A stretch of 64,000 nucleotides of DNA from Candidatus Thiothrix sulfatifontis (GCA_022828425.1 CP094685.1:1736001-1800000), one strand, 5' to 3'; positions 38,754-47,213 are shown, counted from the stretch's first letter. The notes: generated by a model from the letters alone, not told the origin. Translations and numbers: made by a program.

Positions 38754-38772
38754 AGTAACGGGAATCATTATC
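38754..38772. promoter_or_regulatory. Fur-box candidate 3
   Basis: The right half AATCATTATC is a perfect 10-base match; 14 of 19 overall. It lies closer to the divergent gene at 38903. Confidence 0.5.
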
Positions 38773-38902
38773 ATTAGTTCCATCTTACAGGTTTTTGCCC
38801 TCTCCTCAAAACGGCAACAAAAAGTAGTCAAGCCAGTGTATGACGTTGTAACTCCGCACCAGCCAGATTATTTCTTATTTTCAAGGAATAGTGAGGTGTG
38901 TG

Positions 38903-39235
38903 ATGACGTTTTATGTAAATGCTTGGCTGGATCGGGTTGATCCGTTTATCAGCTTGCACAATCGCCAGACGGGTGAACAAGTCGCCAGATTTGACAAACA
39001 CGAATTGCAGCAATGCCTTGAACAAGGTGATTTCTGTCTGAATGAGCTATGCAACCCTAGTCAGCAGGTGCAGCACGAATTGGTAAAATGTTTGTTATTG
39101 GTTCGCTGTTCGCATGAAGTCAGCCAGCAATTGGAAAGTATTTACCACAGTTTTTTTCCGCGTCCGTCGAGCGCCGACATTATTCCTTTCAGGTCAAAAC
39201 CAACGGCTGTGCAAGCACAGCGTGATTGTGCCTGA
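38903..39235 (+). CDS. Unrecognised small protein divergent from bfd
   Basis: 110 aa, no signal peptide. ATG 38903 has GAGG 7 bases upstream; an in-frame GTG at 38891 is less likely. The product has several Cys (QQCLEQGDFCLNELCN, KCLLLVRC) and a C-terminal polar tail. I do not recognise it. It shares an intergenic region holding three Fur-box candidates with bfd, so iron-dependent expression is likely. Confidence 0.65.
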   Translation: MTFYVNAWLDRVDPFISLHNRQTGEQVARFDKHELQQCLEQGDFCLNELCNPSQQVQHELVKCLLLVRCSHEVSQQLESIYHSFFPRPSSADIIPFRSKPTAVQAQRDCA

Positions 39236-39329
39236 GTTAACGTGTGTACAACCTGTCGGGTTAGCCTTGATAAAAATAACCTTGGCCTGACAGGCTCCTA
39301 GTTCCTCTCTTGGAATTTTGAACCTTGCT

Positions 39330-39350
39330 AGGGGCGTAAGCCCCTTTTTC
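39330..39350 (+). terminator. Rho-independent terminator
   Basis: Stem AGGGGC/GCCCCT with a GTAA loop followed by T5. It ends the 38903 transcript and, on the other strand, lies just after the pseudogene remnant. Confidence 0.75.
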
Positions 39351-39360
39351 TTGAACGGAA

Positions 39361-39680
39361 TCAATACGCCAGCCGCGCTAATTCGTGTGTGAATGTTGCG
39401 CTATTGCTCTGTTCTGAAGGGTGTTCCATTAAGTTAAACACGCCACACACTTCATGCCAGCCAATGCCTTGCAGCCAGTCCGGTAAACTCACCGTGCTTT
39501 GTCCTTTGCGTGGCAAGATGTAACAACTTTCACCCCGATACAACAGGTTGTAAGGTTGGTTAGCTTGATGCAGTGCTGCAATTATTTCCCACGTCGCTTG
39601 CGCAGAATTTACCCACCCGCAGTGCAGTGGGTAGGCTTGTGTGCCGCCGTTATGCTGCCATTGAGCCGATTCCATTGAGG
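39361..39680 (-). pseudogene. 3' remnant of a HIT/GalT-like gene (copy of 54414-55415)
   Basis: The last ~105 codons closely match the C-terminus of the intact protein at 54414-55415 (AQWQHNGGTQAYPLHC, YNLLYRGESCYILPRKGQ, DWLQGIGWHE.CGVFNL shared), roughly three quarters identical. The N-terminal two thirds, including the nucleotide-binding-like motif, is missing. Upstream the frame runs directly into TonB-receptor sequence, so a deletion has joined the two genes. Confidence 0.8.
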
Positions 39681-40050
39681 GTATTCGGGTCGAGAAAATG
39701 ACGGCTGGAGCTGAGGAAGCCAAAACTTAGCGCCTTGGGTTGGCGCACGCCATCGACGTTGGTTAGTACCTAGTTGCCGGTAATGCCGCGAATATTGATG
39801 GGGGAATCACCCCGAATACCGGAGCCGCTGACCGTCACGGATGGGGTGTACTTAAACACTTCATCCACGGAATTCGCCATGTTTTTCTGAATACTTTCCT
39901 GTTTGACCACACTCATGGTGCCGTCGGTTTCGCCTTGCTTTTGTGCGGATTTGGACGCACTCACAACCACGGTATCCAACGAAAACACCTCTTCGGCAGT
40001 TGCGTTGGTAGCGGCGGCAAGGGTCAAGATTTTTGGGTTACGAATGGCAT
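39681..40050 (-). pseudogene. 5' remnant of a TonB-dependent receptor gene
   Basis: The translated segment has a TonB-box-like/plug N-terminus (LDTVVVSASKS, TPSVTVSGSGIRGDSPINIRGI) continuing as VLTNVDGVRQPKALSFGF. That continuation is interrupted by a TAG at 39768-39770. The start is also damaged: an ATG at 40050 (MPFVTQK) is out of frame with the plug and would be restored by one extra A in the A-run near 40030. The barrel is entirely deleted; the junction with the HIT-like remnant is near 39680. Confidence 0.75.
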
Positions 40051-40154
40051 ACGAGAGAGCAAGATAACACTAACAAATTTTCCTTAAACTTCAACAAGGT
40101 CATTTGGCTACCAACGCAAGCGTGGATGGCTAATTGTAAAGGATGGTCGGGTGT

Positions 40155-40397
40155 TTACGTGGTCGTGCGCCCGCCATTTAAGCAGACCAAAACCGGCGTG
40201 ACGTGGCGGGTTTTAGTGACAATATCCTGATTCAGCGCCCGGAGTTTTTGCTGTTTATGCCGGATGAGATTTTGCACTATTTTCAGGTCATCTTGCAGTT
40301 CGGCAAGGTCTTGCTGTAGTTGTTCACGTTCTTGTTGCAAGCGGTTGAGTTGGGGGTTTTTGCTGTGTTGTTGCTTGCAATATTCAGACTGATTCAT
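40155..40397 (-). CDS. Small coiled-coil protein, uncertain
   Basis: 80 aa, with a heptad-rich central part (LNRLQQEREQLQQDLAELQ). ATG at 40397. No homology recognised. It lies upstream of the decayed receptor on the same strand and downstream of a Fur-box candidate, so it may be the surviving first gene of that former operon. It could also be a chance frame. Confidence 0.4.
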   Translation of the reverse strand: MNQSEYCKQQHSKNPQLNRLQQEREQLQQDLAELQDDLKIVQNLIRHKQQKLRALNQDIVTKTRHVTPVLVCLNGGRTTT

Positions 40398-40489
40398 AAC
40401 GTCTTTTTTCCATCATGTTTGAAAAAAGTACGCTGGCTGACTTGGCTCAGAAGCTGGCTTGCGCAAGATTATAGGAGGTAGTAACGAGA

Positions 40490-40508
40490 TTTAATGATAA
40501 TTGTTAGC
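40490..40508. promoter_or_regulatory. Fur-box candidate upstream of the decayed receptor locus
   Basis: Matches 14 of 19 consensus positions, core TAATGATAAT. It is 93 bases upstream of the coiled-coil ORF on the minus strand. Confidence 0.45.
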
Positions 40509-40562
40509 ATTTGTGTTGGCAAGTGTTAGAGTGCATTTAGATGAAATTAATTCTTATTAATA

Positions 40563-41636
40563 TTATGCGCACAATCTCATCTCAAGCAAATCATGTGCGG
40601 GCGTGCGTTTGCGTTGCAACATATCAAACAGTGGTTCCAACAATTGATGGTCAGGGTCATTGCCTAATGCTCGATCAGCGGCATGGAGTGCTTGCCATGC
40701 AAACTTGAAAATCAAGGGGTTATCAAATGCCTGCATCGCTGATATTTGATGCTGGTGCGCATTCGGCACAATGGCTCGCCCCGGCAAGCTATTATCCAGC
40801 ACCAGCCCTTTCAGCAAGGCAAACAGTGCGCCATACAAGGTAAAATCACTGCTGGAATCAAACGCTTTGAACTCAATCCGTCCTGCTTCTGCCGGATGAC
40901 GCGGTGCTTTAGTCAGGGTAGGGTTTGAATGCAGCAGATGCCCGCTATCGGGTGGGAACACCAACGCGGCGGGGCGTGCACCGGTACGTTTCCATGTGCG
41001 GATCGACAAACCTGACCAAATTTCCCCCGCATAAAAGGGCGAGTTGAAACTGAAAGGCACAATAAACGGGCTGTAATACGTCAGTTTGCTGGCAGCGTCC
41101 ACCATTGCCGCGCTATTCATGCCCGGTTGCGACAAGCTCAGGTCAGGGCCATAAGTGAGCATGGGGATATGGGCAGTATCGCGTTCTTCGGGCGATTCGT
41201 TGCGCTGTTGTTCGCGTTCAAACGCATTCAGCGGAGGGTTCGGAGTGAATTTTACCTGTTCTGGGTTGAAACTCACGGGGGCAGGGCGATAGCCATAACG
41301 TGCCGCCATCTCCAGCAACAGGGTGTAACTGTCCTGCAATTCGTTCAACACGCTTTGAATGCTGGTGTGAATGGTGGTGCGGATTTCGAGGCCTTTGGGT
41401 ACGCAAGTCAGCAGTGTGCCATCTTCGTTGAAGCGTTCGTAACCTTCGATATACCAACGTTTGCGGCGAATACCCGCATCGCCACTGCGCAAATGCTCGG
41501 CATCAGCGGGGTGTTCCGGCAGGCGGTCAACGATTTGCTGGAAATCCTCAAAACCAGTGTTGGTGAAATCGGCAAACTTGCCATCAGCGCGGTAAAACGC
41601 GACTTCGTGTTCAATGCCAAAACGGAACGGATTCAT
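40563..41636 (-). CDS. Glutamate-cysteine ligase-like (GCS2) protein
   Basis: 357 aa from ATG 41636, which overlaps the stop of the upstream gene (ATGA). It begins with FRFGIEHEVAFY, the ATP/metal-binding motif of the carboxylate-amine ligase GCS2 fold, and has RIEFKAFDSS near residue 265 as a second motif. The family forms amide bonds (glutathione precursor synthesis, ergothioneine EgtA, ATP-grasp-like peptide ligation). It is too short and divergent to call GshA. Gene context suggests a specialised ligase rather than housekeeping glutathione synthesis. Confidence 0.8.
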   Translation of the reverse strand: MNPFRFGIEHEVAFYRADGKFADFTNTGFEDFQQIVDRLPEHPADAEHLRSGDAGIRRKRWYIEGYERFNEDGTLLTCVPKGLEIRTTIHTSIQSVLNELQDSYTLLLEMAARYGYRPAPVSFNPEQVKFTPNPPLNAFEREQQRNESPEERDTAHIPMLTYGPDLSLSQPGMNSAAMVDAASKLTYYSPFIVPFSFNSPFYAGEIWSGLSIRTWKRTGARPAALVFPPDSGHLLHSNPTLTKAPRHPAEAGRIEFKAFDSSSDFTLYGALFALLKGLVLDNSLPGRAIVPNAHQHQISAMQAFDNPLIFKFAWQALHAADRALGNDPDHQLLEPLFDMLQRKRTPAHDLLEMRLCA

Positions 41637-42343
41637 GCAGCTTGCTCCTGTGGTTTGCTCAATGACACCCACGTGCGCCAGCTATCCGGTGTGCCGCGTT
41701 GGTTTCGCAATTTGCCTTCGTGAATGTCTGCGGCACTGTCTGGTTGGGGCGGGAACATGAAAATTGCGCCCAATAATTTTTGTTCTGTGGGGATGCCGCA
41801 CAGCTTGAAACATTCGCTGGAGGCTAACACGCCACCGCTAGACCAATAGGTTTGCAGATCGCGGGCTTCGCCTGCCAGTAACAGGTTTTGGACGGCGGCG
41901 GCAGCACCGGCAAGGTGTTCTTCGTTCATGTGTTGCGCTTTGCTGCTGTGATCCGGTTCGGGCAGCCAGGTGCTTAACACCACCGAACCGGCAGCGGCTA
42001 ACATGCGGATAATGGTGGAATCTTCGGTCACATTGCCCGCGCCGTTATCCAGCAGGCACTGTGCCAAGGTCAGGCAACTGGCTTGATCCAGCGCGTAAAA
42101 ACGCCAAGGGACGCATGAATCAAGTTCATTCTGACGGTGAATTTTATTGGCGGGGAAATGGAACGGTGCCCAACCGGCGATGCGCACGGCTTCTTCCACT
42201 TTTTCGGTGAAGCCGTGGGGAATAACGGCAGGGGAATGCAGGTGGCCTAACACTTTTCGTGTGCGGCGGTTGCGGATGACGCGATCCACTGCCAGTGCCA
42301 ACGCCATATCCTTGGGTTTGAAAATGGAGTGCAGGTAGGTCAT
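41633..42343 (-). CDS. Nitroreductase-like flavoprotein
   Basis: 236 aa from ATG 42343, which has AGAGGA six bases upstream; a TTG two codons earlier is less likely. The N-terminal AVDRVIRNRRTRKVL and EAVRIAGWAPFHF fit the FMN-binding pattern of the nitroreductase fold, and the C-terminal half has the dimer-type ARDLQTYWSSGG...GIP region. Substrate unknown. It is the first gene of a two-gene operon with the GCS2-like protein and has a Fur-box candidate upstream. Confidence 0.75.
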   Translation of the reverse strand: MTYLHSIFKPKDMALALAVDRVIRNRRTRKVLGHLHSPAVIPHGFTEKVEEAVRIAGWAPFHFPANKIHRQNELDSCVPWRFYALDQASCLTLAQCLLDNGAGNVTEDSTIIRMLAAAGSVVLSTWLPEPDHSSKAQHMNEEHLAGAAAAVQNLLLAGEARDLQTYWSSGGVLASSECFKLCGIPTEQKLLGAIFMFPPQPDSAADIHEGKLRNQRGTPDSWRTWVSLSKPQEQAA

Positions 42344-42422
42344 GACCAATCCTCTGGTATAGGGGTGTAAAAAACACGCTGGCTAGTAGGAGAGGTGGCT
42401 TACGTGAGGGGAGCGACTTGTC

Positions 42423-42441
42423 AATAATAATATTGATTCTC
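42423..42441. promoter_or_regulatory. Fur-box candidate between nitroreductase and bfr genes
   Basis: 14 of 19 positions match. The site is 80 bases upstream of the nitroreductase ATG and 166 upstream of the first bfr gene. Confidence 0.45.
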
Positions 42442-42606
42442 ATTTATTTTGGCAAGTGAAATCGGTGTTATTGGGAATGATTTTGATAATTGTTACTTAA
42501 GTTATTGTTACACAAAGAAAATATGTAATTGCTTCAATGCTTGTTGAACGGTAGCATTGACTTCCACGCAACTATAAATCACACAAACAATCAGGAGATA
42601 ATAGCG

Positions 42607-43077
42607 ATGAAAGGAAATCCCGACATCAACCGTTCGCTGAATCTGGCGCTACGCAGCCAGTTGACGGCGATCAACCAATACTTCCTGCACGCCCGCATGT
42701 GTAAAAACTGGGGCTTGGAAGGTTTCAACAAGCACGAATACAAACGTTCCATTAACGCCATGAAACAGGCGGACGAGCTGATCGAACGCATTCTGTTTCT
42801 GGAAGCACTGCCCAATCTGCAAGACCTTGGCAAGCTGTATCTTGGCGAAGATGTGCCGGAAATCATCGCCAACGATTTACGTTTAGCGGGTGAAGTGGTG
42901 GCTGAATTGCGCAGTGTGATTGCGGCGTGTGAACAAGCGCAGGATTACGTAAGCCGCGACATGCTGCAAGAAATCCTTGAAGAGGAAGAAGAGCAAATCG
43001 ACTGGTTGGAATCCCAGCAATGGGCAATCCAGAATGCCGGTTTGCCCAATTATTTACAATCCATGATGAACGCATAA
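42607..43077 (+). CDS. bfr: Bacterioferritin, heme-binding type without ferroxidase ligands
   Basis: 156 aa. Aligning by number with E. coli Bfr, the heme ligand Met52 is kept. The ferroxidase ligands are changed: E18 is Gln, E51 Ala, H54 Gln, E94 Ala and H130 Gln; only E127 remains. It should therefore bind heme but not oxidise iron on its own. The ATG at 42607 gives MKGNPDINRSL, the family N-terminus. The second bfr gene follows after 12 bases and has the complementary set of residues. Confidence 0.92.
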   Translation: MKGNPDINRSLNLALRSQLTAINQYFLHARMCKNWGLEGFNKHEYKRSINAMKQADELIERILFLEALPNLQDLGKLYLGEDVPEIIANDLRLAGEVVAELRSVIAACEQAQDYVSRDMLQEILEEEEEQIDWLESQQWAIQNAGLPNYLQSMMNA

Positions 43078-43089
43078 GGAGACGACATT

Positions 43090-43557
43090 ATGAAAGGCAA
43101 TGACCGCGTTATCGACGTGCTGAAAACCCTGTTAGCGGGTGAATTGGCAGCACGCGACCAATATTTCATCCATTCGCGCATGTGTGATGATTGGGGTTTA
43201 ACCAAATTGTTTGCGCATTACGAGCATGAACGTCAGGAAGAAAGTGCCCATGCCGATGCCATTATTCGCCGTATCCTATTCCTCGAAGGTGTGCCGGACC
43301 TGAACAATCAAGACAGCCTGAATGTGGGTTCCGATGTGCCCAGCATGTTTAAGAATGACCTCGCGCTGGAATACCACGTTGTTGGCGCGTTGAGAGCGGC
43401 GATTAAAATCTGTGAAGAGGAAAGCGATTACGTCACCCGCGAAATGCTGCGCTTACAACTGTCTGATACCGAAGAAGATCATGCTTACTTCTTGGAAAAA
43501 CAGTTGGGCTTGATTGACAAAATTGGTCTGCAAAATTACCTGCAATCGCAGATGTAA
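43090..43557 (+). CDS. bfr: Bacterioferritin, ferroxidase type without heme ligand
   Basis: 155 aa. The di-iron ligands E18, E51, H54, E94, and the E/H pair near 128/131 are all present. Position 52 is Ser instead of Met, so the inter-subunit heme cannot be bound in the normal way. Together with the previous gene it likely forms a mixed 24-mer in which one chain supplies heme and the other supplies ferroxidase activity, as known for two-subunit bacterioferritins in other proteobacteria. Strong AAGGAGA site. Confidence 0.93.
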   Translation: MKGNDRVIDVLKTLLAGELAARDQYFIHSRMCDDWGLTKLFAHYEHERQEESAHADAIIRRILFLEGVPDLNNQDSLNVGSDVPSMFKNDLALEYHVVGALRAAIKICEEESDYVTREMLRLQLSDTEEDHAYFLEKQLGLIDKIGLQNYLQSQM

Positions 43558-43639
43558 GTTCCCTCAATCCTTTGTTCAGGCACACGCGGTCGTTATGATG
43601 CAGCGTATTACCCAGACAGGGATTTTCCTGCTTCTCCTA

Positions 43640-44557
43640 TCAGTTCTCCTGTGTCGATTCATTATCGCTTGATGGCTCTGCCAACGTTACCTTAGCTTTC
43701 GGCATCACCTGCTCCAGCATTTCCAGATACATGCGCTGCCCAATGAGGTCGGGCGCTTGGCGGTATTCTTCCCACGTACTCATCAGACGGTCACGGTCGC
43801 CATTGGCACGCGCCAGTAATTCACTCACATAGGCTTGCGTCTGCTGCTGCTGGCGGTTGGCATCACTGCGGGCTTTGGCGAGGGTGGAACTACGTTCGCC
43901 TTGTTCTACCTGAATCTTTTCCTGCTTTTCGGCACGGGCAACTGCTACATCATCAAACACTTGCTTAATGGATTGCGGCGGCTCCAGACGGCGGATTTGC
44001 ACCGAGGTGATATTGATCCCCAGATTCAGGGTGCGGGTTTGTTGCTGAATGGCTTGTTGCAGGCTGGATTGGAACTGGTTGCGCCCGGTAGTGAGCAGGT
44101 CGCCGATTTTCTGGCTGGCGACGTATTGGATGCTTTCCGCGTGTGCCAATTGGCGCAACAGTTGTTCGGGGGCTACGGCTTGATGCTGGAAAATACCGGC
44201 TTCCTGAATGTTGTATTGCAGAATCAGTGCCACATTGATGAGGTTTTCGTCGCCTGTAGTCAGTTCGAGTTGCAGGTGTTTGTCATGGGGGTCGAGGGCG
44301 AAATCCAGCTCCATCGAGCGCACCGCTGTTACCTGCAATTTTTCTACCGATTCGATTGGCCAAGGCAGGCGGTAGTGCATTCCGGGTGCAATCTTGTCAT
44401 CCACGATTTTACCGAAACGGCTGAGAATGCCGCGCTGTTCTGCGCCCACCGAATAAAAACCACTGAGCAGGTAAATCAAGGGAATAACCCCTAGTAACAA
44501 CAGCCATAAACGCTGGCTGTGCTGGGATACTTGTTGCAAGTCTTCCCGTAAACTCAT
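43640..44557 (-). CDS. SPFH/band-7 protein, HflK-like
   Basis: 305 aa. A single N-terminal membrane helix (~18-33), then the SPFH domain (SVGAEQRGILSRFGKIVDDKIAPGMHYRLPWP) and a long Gln/Glu-rich coiled coil (~210-290). The start (ATG 44557) overlaps the stop of the HflC-like gene (ATGA). It resembles HflK, which with HflC forms a cage around the FtsH protease, but no ftsH, hfq or hflX is nearby. It is the third gene of an operon with a CDF-SPFH fusion. Confidence 0.85.
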   Translation of the reverse strand: MSLREDLQQVSQHSQRLWLLLLGVIPLIYLLSGFYSVGAEQRGILSRFGKIVDDKIAPGMHYRLPWPIESVEKLQVTAVRSMELDFALDPHDKHLQLELTTGDENLINVALILQYNIQEAGIFQHQAVAPEQLLRQLAHAESIQYVASQKIGDLLTTGRNQFQSSLQQAIQQQTRTLNLGINITSVQIRRLEPPQSIKQVFDDVAVARAEKQEKIQVEQGERSSTLAKARSDANRQQQQTQAYVSELLARANGDRDRLMSTWEEYRQAPDLIGQRMYLEMLEQVMPKAKVTLAEPSSDNESTQEN

Positions 44558-45477
44558 GGGAGCGCCTCCGGCACCAGCGTGGCAGGTGCAGACGTTTTCG
44601 CGGATGGCGGTGACAGCAAGTAGCTGAACAGCGGGGTGTCGGATGACAAAATGAAGCTGGTGTTTTCGCCGATGATTTTTTGGTAAGCATCCAGTGAGCG
44701 ACTGAACTGGTAATAGGCTGCATCGGCCTGAAATGCTTCGGCGTAAATGCGTGCAGCTTCGGCTTCGCCTTTGCCTTTGACGGTTTGGCTTTCGCGATAA
44801 GCTTGTGCGAGTAACTCGCGGGCTTCGCGTTCGGTTTCGGCACGGATCTTGGCAGCGGCTTCCTGCCCTTCGGCGCGGTGTTGTTTGGCGGTGCGTTCCT
44901 GTTCCGACATCATGCGCTGGTAGATGGATTGCAGGTTTTGTTTGGGGAAACCGAAACGGTTGGGGCGCACGGCGATGATTTCGATGCCGAATTCTTTCAG
45001 CGCGGTGGTGGTACTATTGCCGGTGATGGTGGCAAATAAGGGCGGTAAACCCTGTTGTTGCCCATCGACGCTGAAAATGTCACCCAACGGAATATTGCCG
45101 ATGGCAGCACCAATCCCGGCATTGAGCAGTTCTTGCAGGCGCAAGCGGGCGGTTTCTAAGTCACGCACGCTTTTGAGGAAGGTTTCCGGTTCGGCAATCC
45201 GCCACACGGCGAAGCTACTGACGACCAGATTGCGGCGGTCGCGGGTCACGAATTCAGCCGGTTCCAGCCCCAGTAATTGCAGGCGCTTGTCCAGCATCGT
45301 GCGGGTCTGGATGGGGGCGGGAAGTTTGAACGCCAGCCCCGCGTCGCGGATGGTGCGCACGGGTTTGCCGAATTGCATGATGACGACGGTTTCGCTTTCC
45401 TTGACTGGCACGAGGCAGGTGGACAACAGGTAGCCAGCCACAATCAGGGTGGCAAGCGTCCATAAGATTTTTTTCAT
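44554..45477 (-). CDS. SPFH/band-7 protein, HflC-like
   Basis: 307 aa. An N-terminal helix (ILWTLATLIVAGYLLS), then ESETVVIMQFGKPVRTIRDAGLAFKLPAPIQ, a typical HflC start, and the EGQEAAAKIRAETEREARELLAQA helix of the same family. Its ATG overlaps the CDF-SPFH stop (ATGA). It looks like a second set of HflC, distinct from the housekeeping pair expected elsewhere in the genome. Confidence 0.86.
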   Translation of the reverse strand: MKKILWTLATLIVAGYLLSTCLVPVKESETVVIMQFGKPVRTIRDAGLAFKLPAPIQTRTMLDKRLQLLGLEPAEFVTRDRRNLVVSSFAVWRIAEPETFLKSVRDLETARLRLQELLNAGIGAAIGNIPLGDIFSVDGQQQGLPPLFATITGNSTTTALKEFGIEIIAVRPNRFGFPKQNLQSIYQRMMSEQERTAKQHRAEGQEAAAKIRAETEREARELLAQAYRESQTVKGKGEAEAARIYAEAFQADAAYYQFSRSLDAYQKIIGENTSFILSSDTPLFSYLLSPPSAKTSAPATLVPEALP

Positions 45478-47213
45478 GGCTGGATTTTCCTTTGGTTGCT
45501 GGCGGCTGCCTTAGGGTCTGGCGGGATTGTGCCTTTCCAGATGCGCAGGTCGTTGCTGTGAATGCGGGGGTCGGTAATGGTCAGTAGCTTACCTGCCAAG
45601 TTCGCTGTCACGGTGTCAATGTATTGGTTGAAGCGGATGACATCGGGGTATTGGCGGAATGCGCCGGAGAGTTCTTTGAAGTATTGTGCATCACCTTGGG
45701 CGCGTTGTTGCTGCTCGATTCGGTTGCTGTCTGCGGTGGTGACACGCTGGAGCTTATCGGCATTGGCTTTGCTGAGTTCGGTGGCACGTTCACCTGTGGC
45801 TTCCAGTTCAAGGCGCTGTTGTTCTTGACGGGCATCAAAGGTGTCACGGTAGACTTGTACGACACGCGGCGGTGGCTGAATTGACTGAATGTGCGCCGTG
45901 ACCGTGATGGGGGGTAAACCCAGCGCCTGTAGATCAGTCTGGATTTGCGTGGCGATGCGCGTCGCCAAGGCATCACGCGGGGTATCCAGTAAGGCGCTGA
46001 ATGTCAGGTGTGATACCTGTTGCCACAAGGCAGATTCGGCGAAGTGCGCCAGTAACGGGTCGATTTCCGCGCTGTTGACGCGCAAGGGCAGGGTCGGCGG
46101 GGTTTGGTAATGCAGGCTTAGCTGGATATTGACGAGGTTTTCATCGCTGGTTGTGATGAGTAAGGTGTCGTAACGCTCTTCCGGGTCACTGATGAAGGCT
46201 TGCTGCCACAAGCGTTGCGGGGCGGGTGGATTGTCAGAGGTGCTAGAGGTAGGCGCGGCTGCTTGCGGCAATTGACCGACGTTCAGCGTGCGAACATAAC
46301 CCGCCGTCAGCAATTGCATGTCGCCAAACGGCCAAGGCAAGGTGTAGTACAATCCGGGCGGTAACGCGGTAGCTTGGGAGCGATTAAGGACTTGCTTAAT
46401 GCCAACCTGACCGTGCGGCACGATGCTCAGACCGCTGGCGGCGTAGAGGCAGAGTGCCAATACCATCAGCAAGGCTTTGCTGGTGCGTTGGTAGGTGTAC
46501 CACAAGCCAATGAAGGGGGCTTTGAACCCGCGATACACCCGGTTGGCAGCCAGCGAACGGGTAGCCGTTTCCAGCAGGGAAAGCTGTTCGAGTTCACCGC
46601 CTTGGAACAGGCTGCGGAATCCGGCAACCAGCAATTCCACCCCAGCAACGCCGATCATCACGGCAATGATGACGGCGACAATTTCATCCAGATAAACGCC
46701 AATCATCATGCCGATCAGCGAGATCAGTACGGCGATGGAGGAAAATACATCCATCTGACTGTGGTAGCCGTCGGCTTCGAGTGCGGGGGAGTTGGTATCG
46801 CGCCCAACCCACGTTTTCAGCCTTGCCATAAACCAAGCGATAGCGATGGTTAACAGCACCCCGGCAATACCGATCCAGAGATTTTTCAGTTCTTCCGGGG
46901 AACGCCCTTGCACTTCGCGCACGATTTCTATGGGCACGTACAGGATTAGCAGCGCTATCAAAATGGCGAGGATGGCTTCAAAGCGGTAAGCCTTGGCAAT
47001 CGCTGCGGAGTTGCCAGTTTTTTCTTGTTGGTAGCGTGTGAACAATCCAACCAGTAGGATTAGGGAAACCGCCAAGTCAGTGATGGAATGGTAGGCATCG
47101 GCAAGCAAGGCTGCACTGCCGGTTGCCCAAGCAGTCGCCATTTTGATCACTACCAATAGTGCGTCAGCAAGGATGGCAATCAGTGAAGTGCGGATACGGC
47201 GGTCGTTAAACAA
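45474..47213 (-). CDS. Cation diffusion facilitator fused to an SPFH/HflK-like domain
   Basis: 579 aa. Residues ~1-220 are a CDF transporter with the two metal motifs in DAYHSITD (TM2) and EADGYHSQMD (TM5), each showing HxxxD, which suggests divalent cation (Zn2+ or Fe2+) export. After a linker and another helix (~240-262) comes an SPFH domain (GIKQVLNRSQATALPPGLYYTLPWPFGD) with a coiled coil to ~540. The CDF C-terminal cytoplasmic domain is absent and is replaced by the SPFH part. It starts with TTG 47213; no nearby ATG exists. It is the first of three genes, all joined by ATGA overlaps. Confidence 0.87.
   Translation of the reverse strand: MFNDRRIRTSLIAILADALLVVIKMATAWATGSAALLADAYHSITDLAVSLILLVGLFTRYQQEKTGNSAAIAKAYRFEAILAILIALLILYVPIEIVREVQGRSPEELKNLWIGIAGVLLTIAIAWFMARLKTWVGRDTNSPALEADGYHSQMDVFSSIAVLISLIGMMIGVYLDEIVAVIIAVMIGVAGVELLVAGFRSLFQGGELEQLSLLETATRSLAANRVYRGFKAPFIGLWYTYQRTSKALLMVLALCLYAASGLSIVPHGQVGIKQVLNRSQATALPPGLYYTLPWPFGDMQLLTAGYVRTLNVGQLPQAAAPTSSTSDNPPAPQRLWQQAFISDPEERYDTLLITTSDENLVNIQLSLHYQTPPTLPLRVNSAEIDPLLAHFAESALWQQVSHLTFSALLDTPRDALATRIATQIQTDLQALGLPPITVTAHIQSIQPPPRVVQVYRDTFDARQEQQRLELEATGERATELSKANADKLQRVTTADSNRIEQQQRAQGDAQYFKELSGAFRQYPDVIRFNQYIDTVTANLAGKLLTITDPRIHSNDLRIWKGTIPPDPKAAASNQRKIQP

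Noticed and set aside
38722..38940. 72-codon plus-strand ORF over the Fur boxes
   Set aside because: It covers the regulatory region, has no ribosome site, and overlaps the better-supported gene at 38903 in another frame.
40033..40230. 65-codon plus-strand ORF opposite the receptor remnant
   Set aside because: No ribosome site or similarity; it crosses the start of a pseudogene on the other strand.
43640..45477. Calling the two SPFH genes the housekeeping hflK-hflC pair
   Set aside because: They lack hfq/hflX/ftsH neighbours and are coupled to a CDF-SPFH fusion gene, so a separate paralogous set is more likely.
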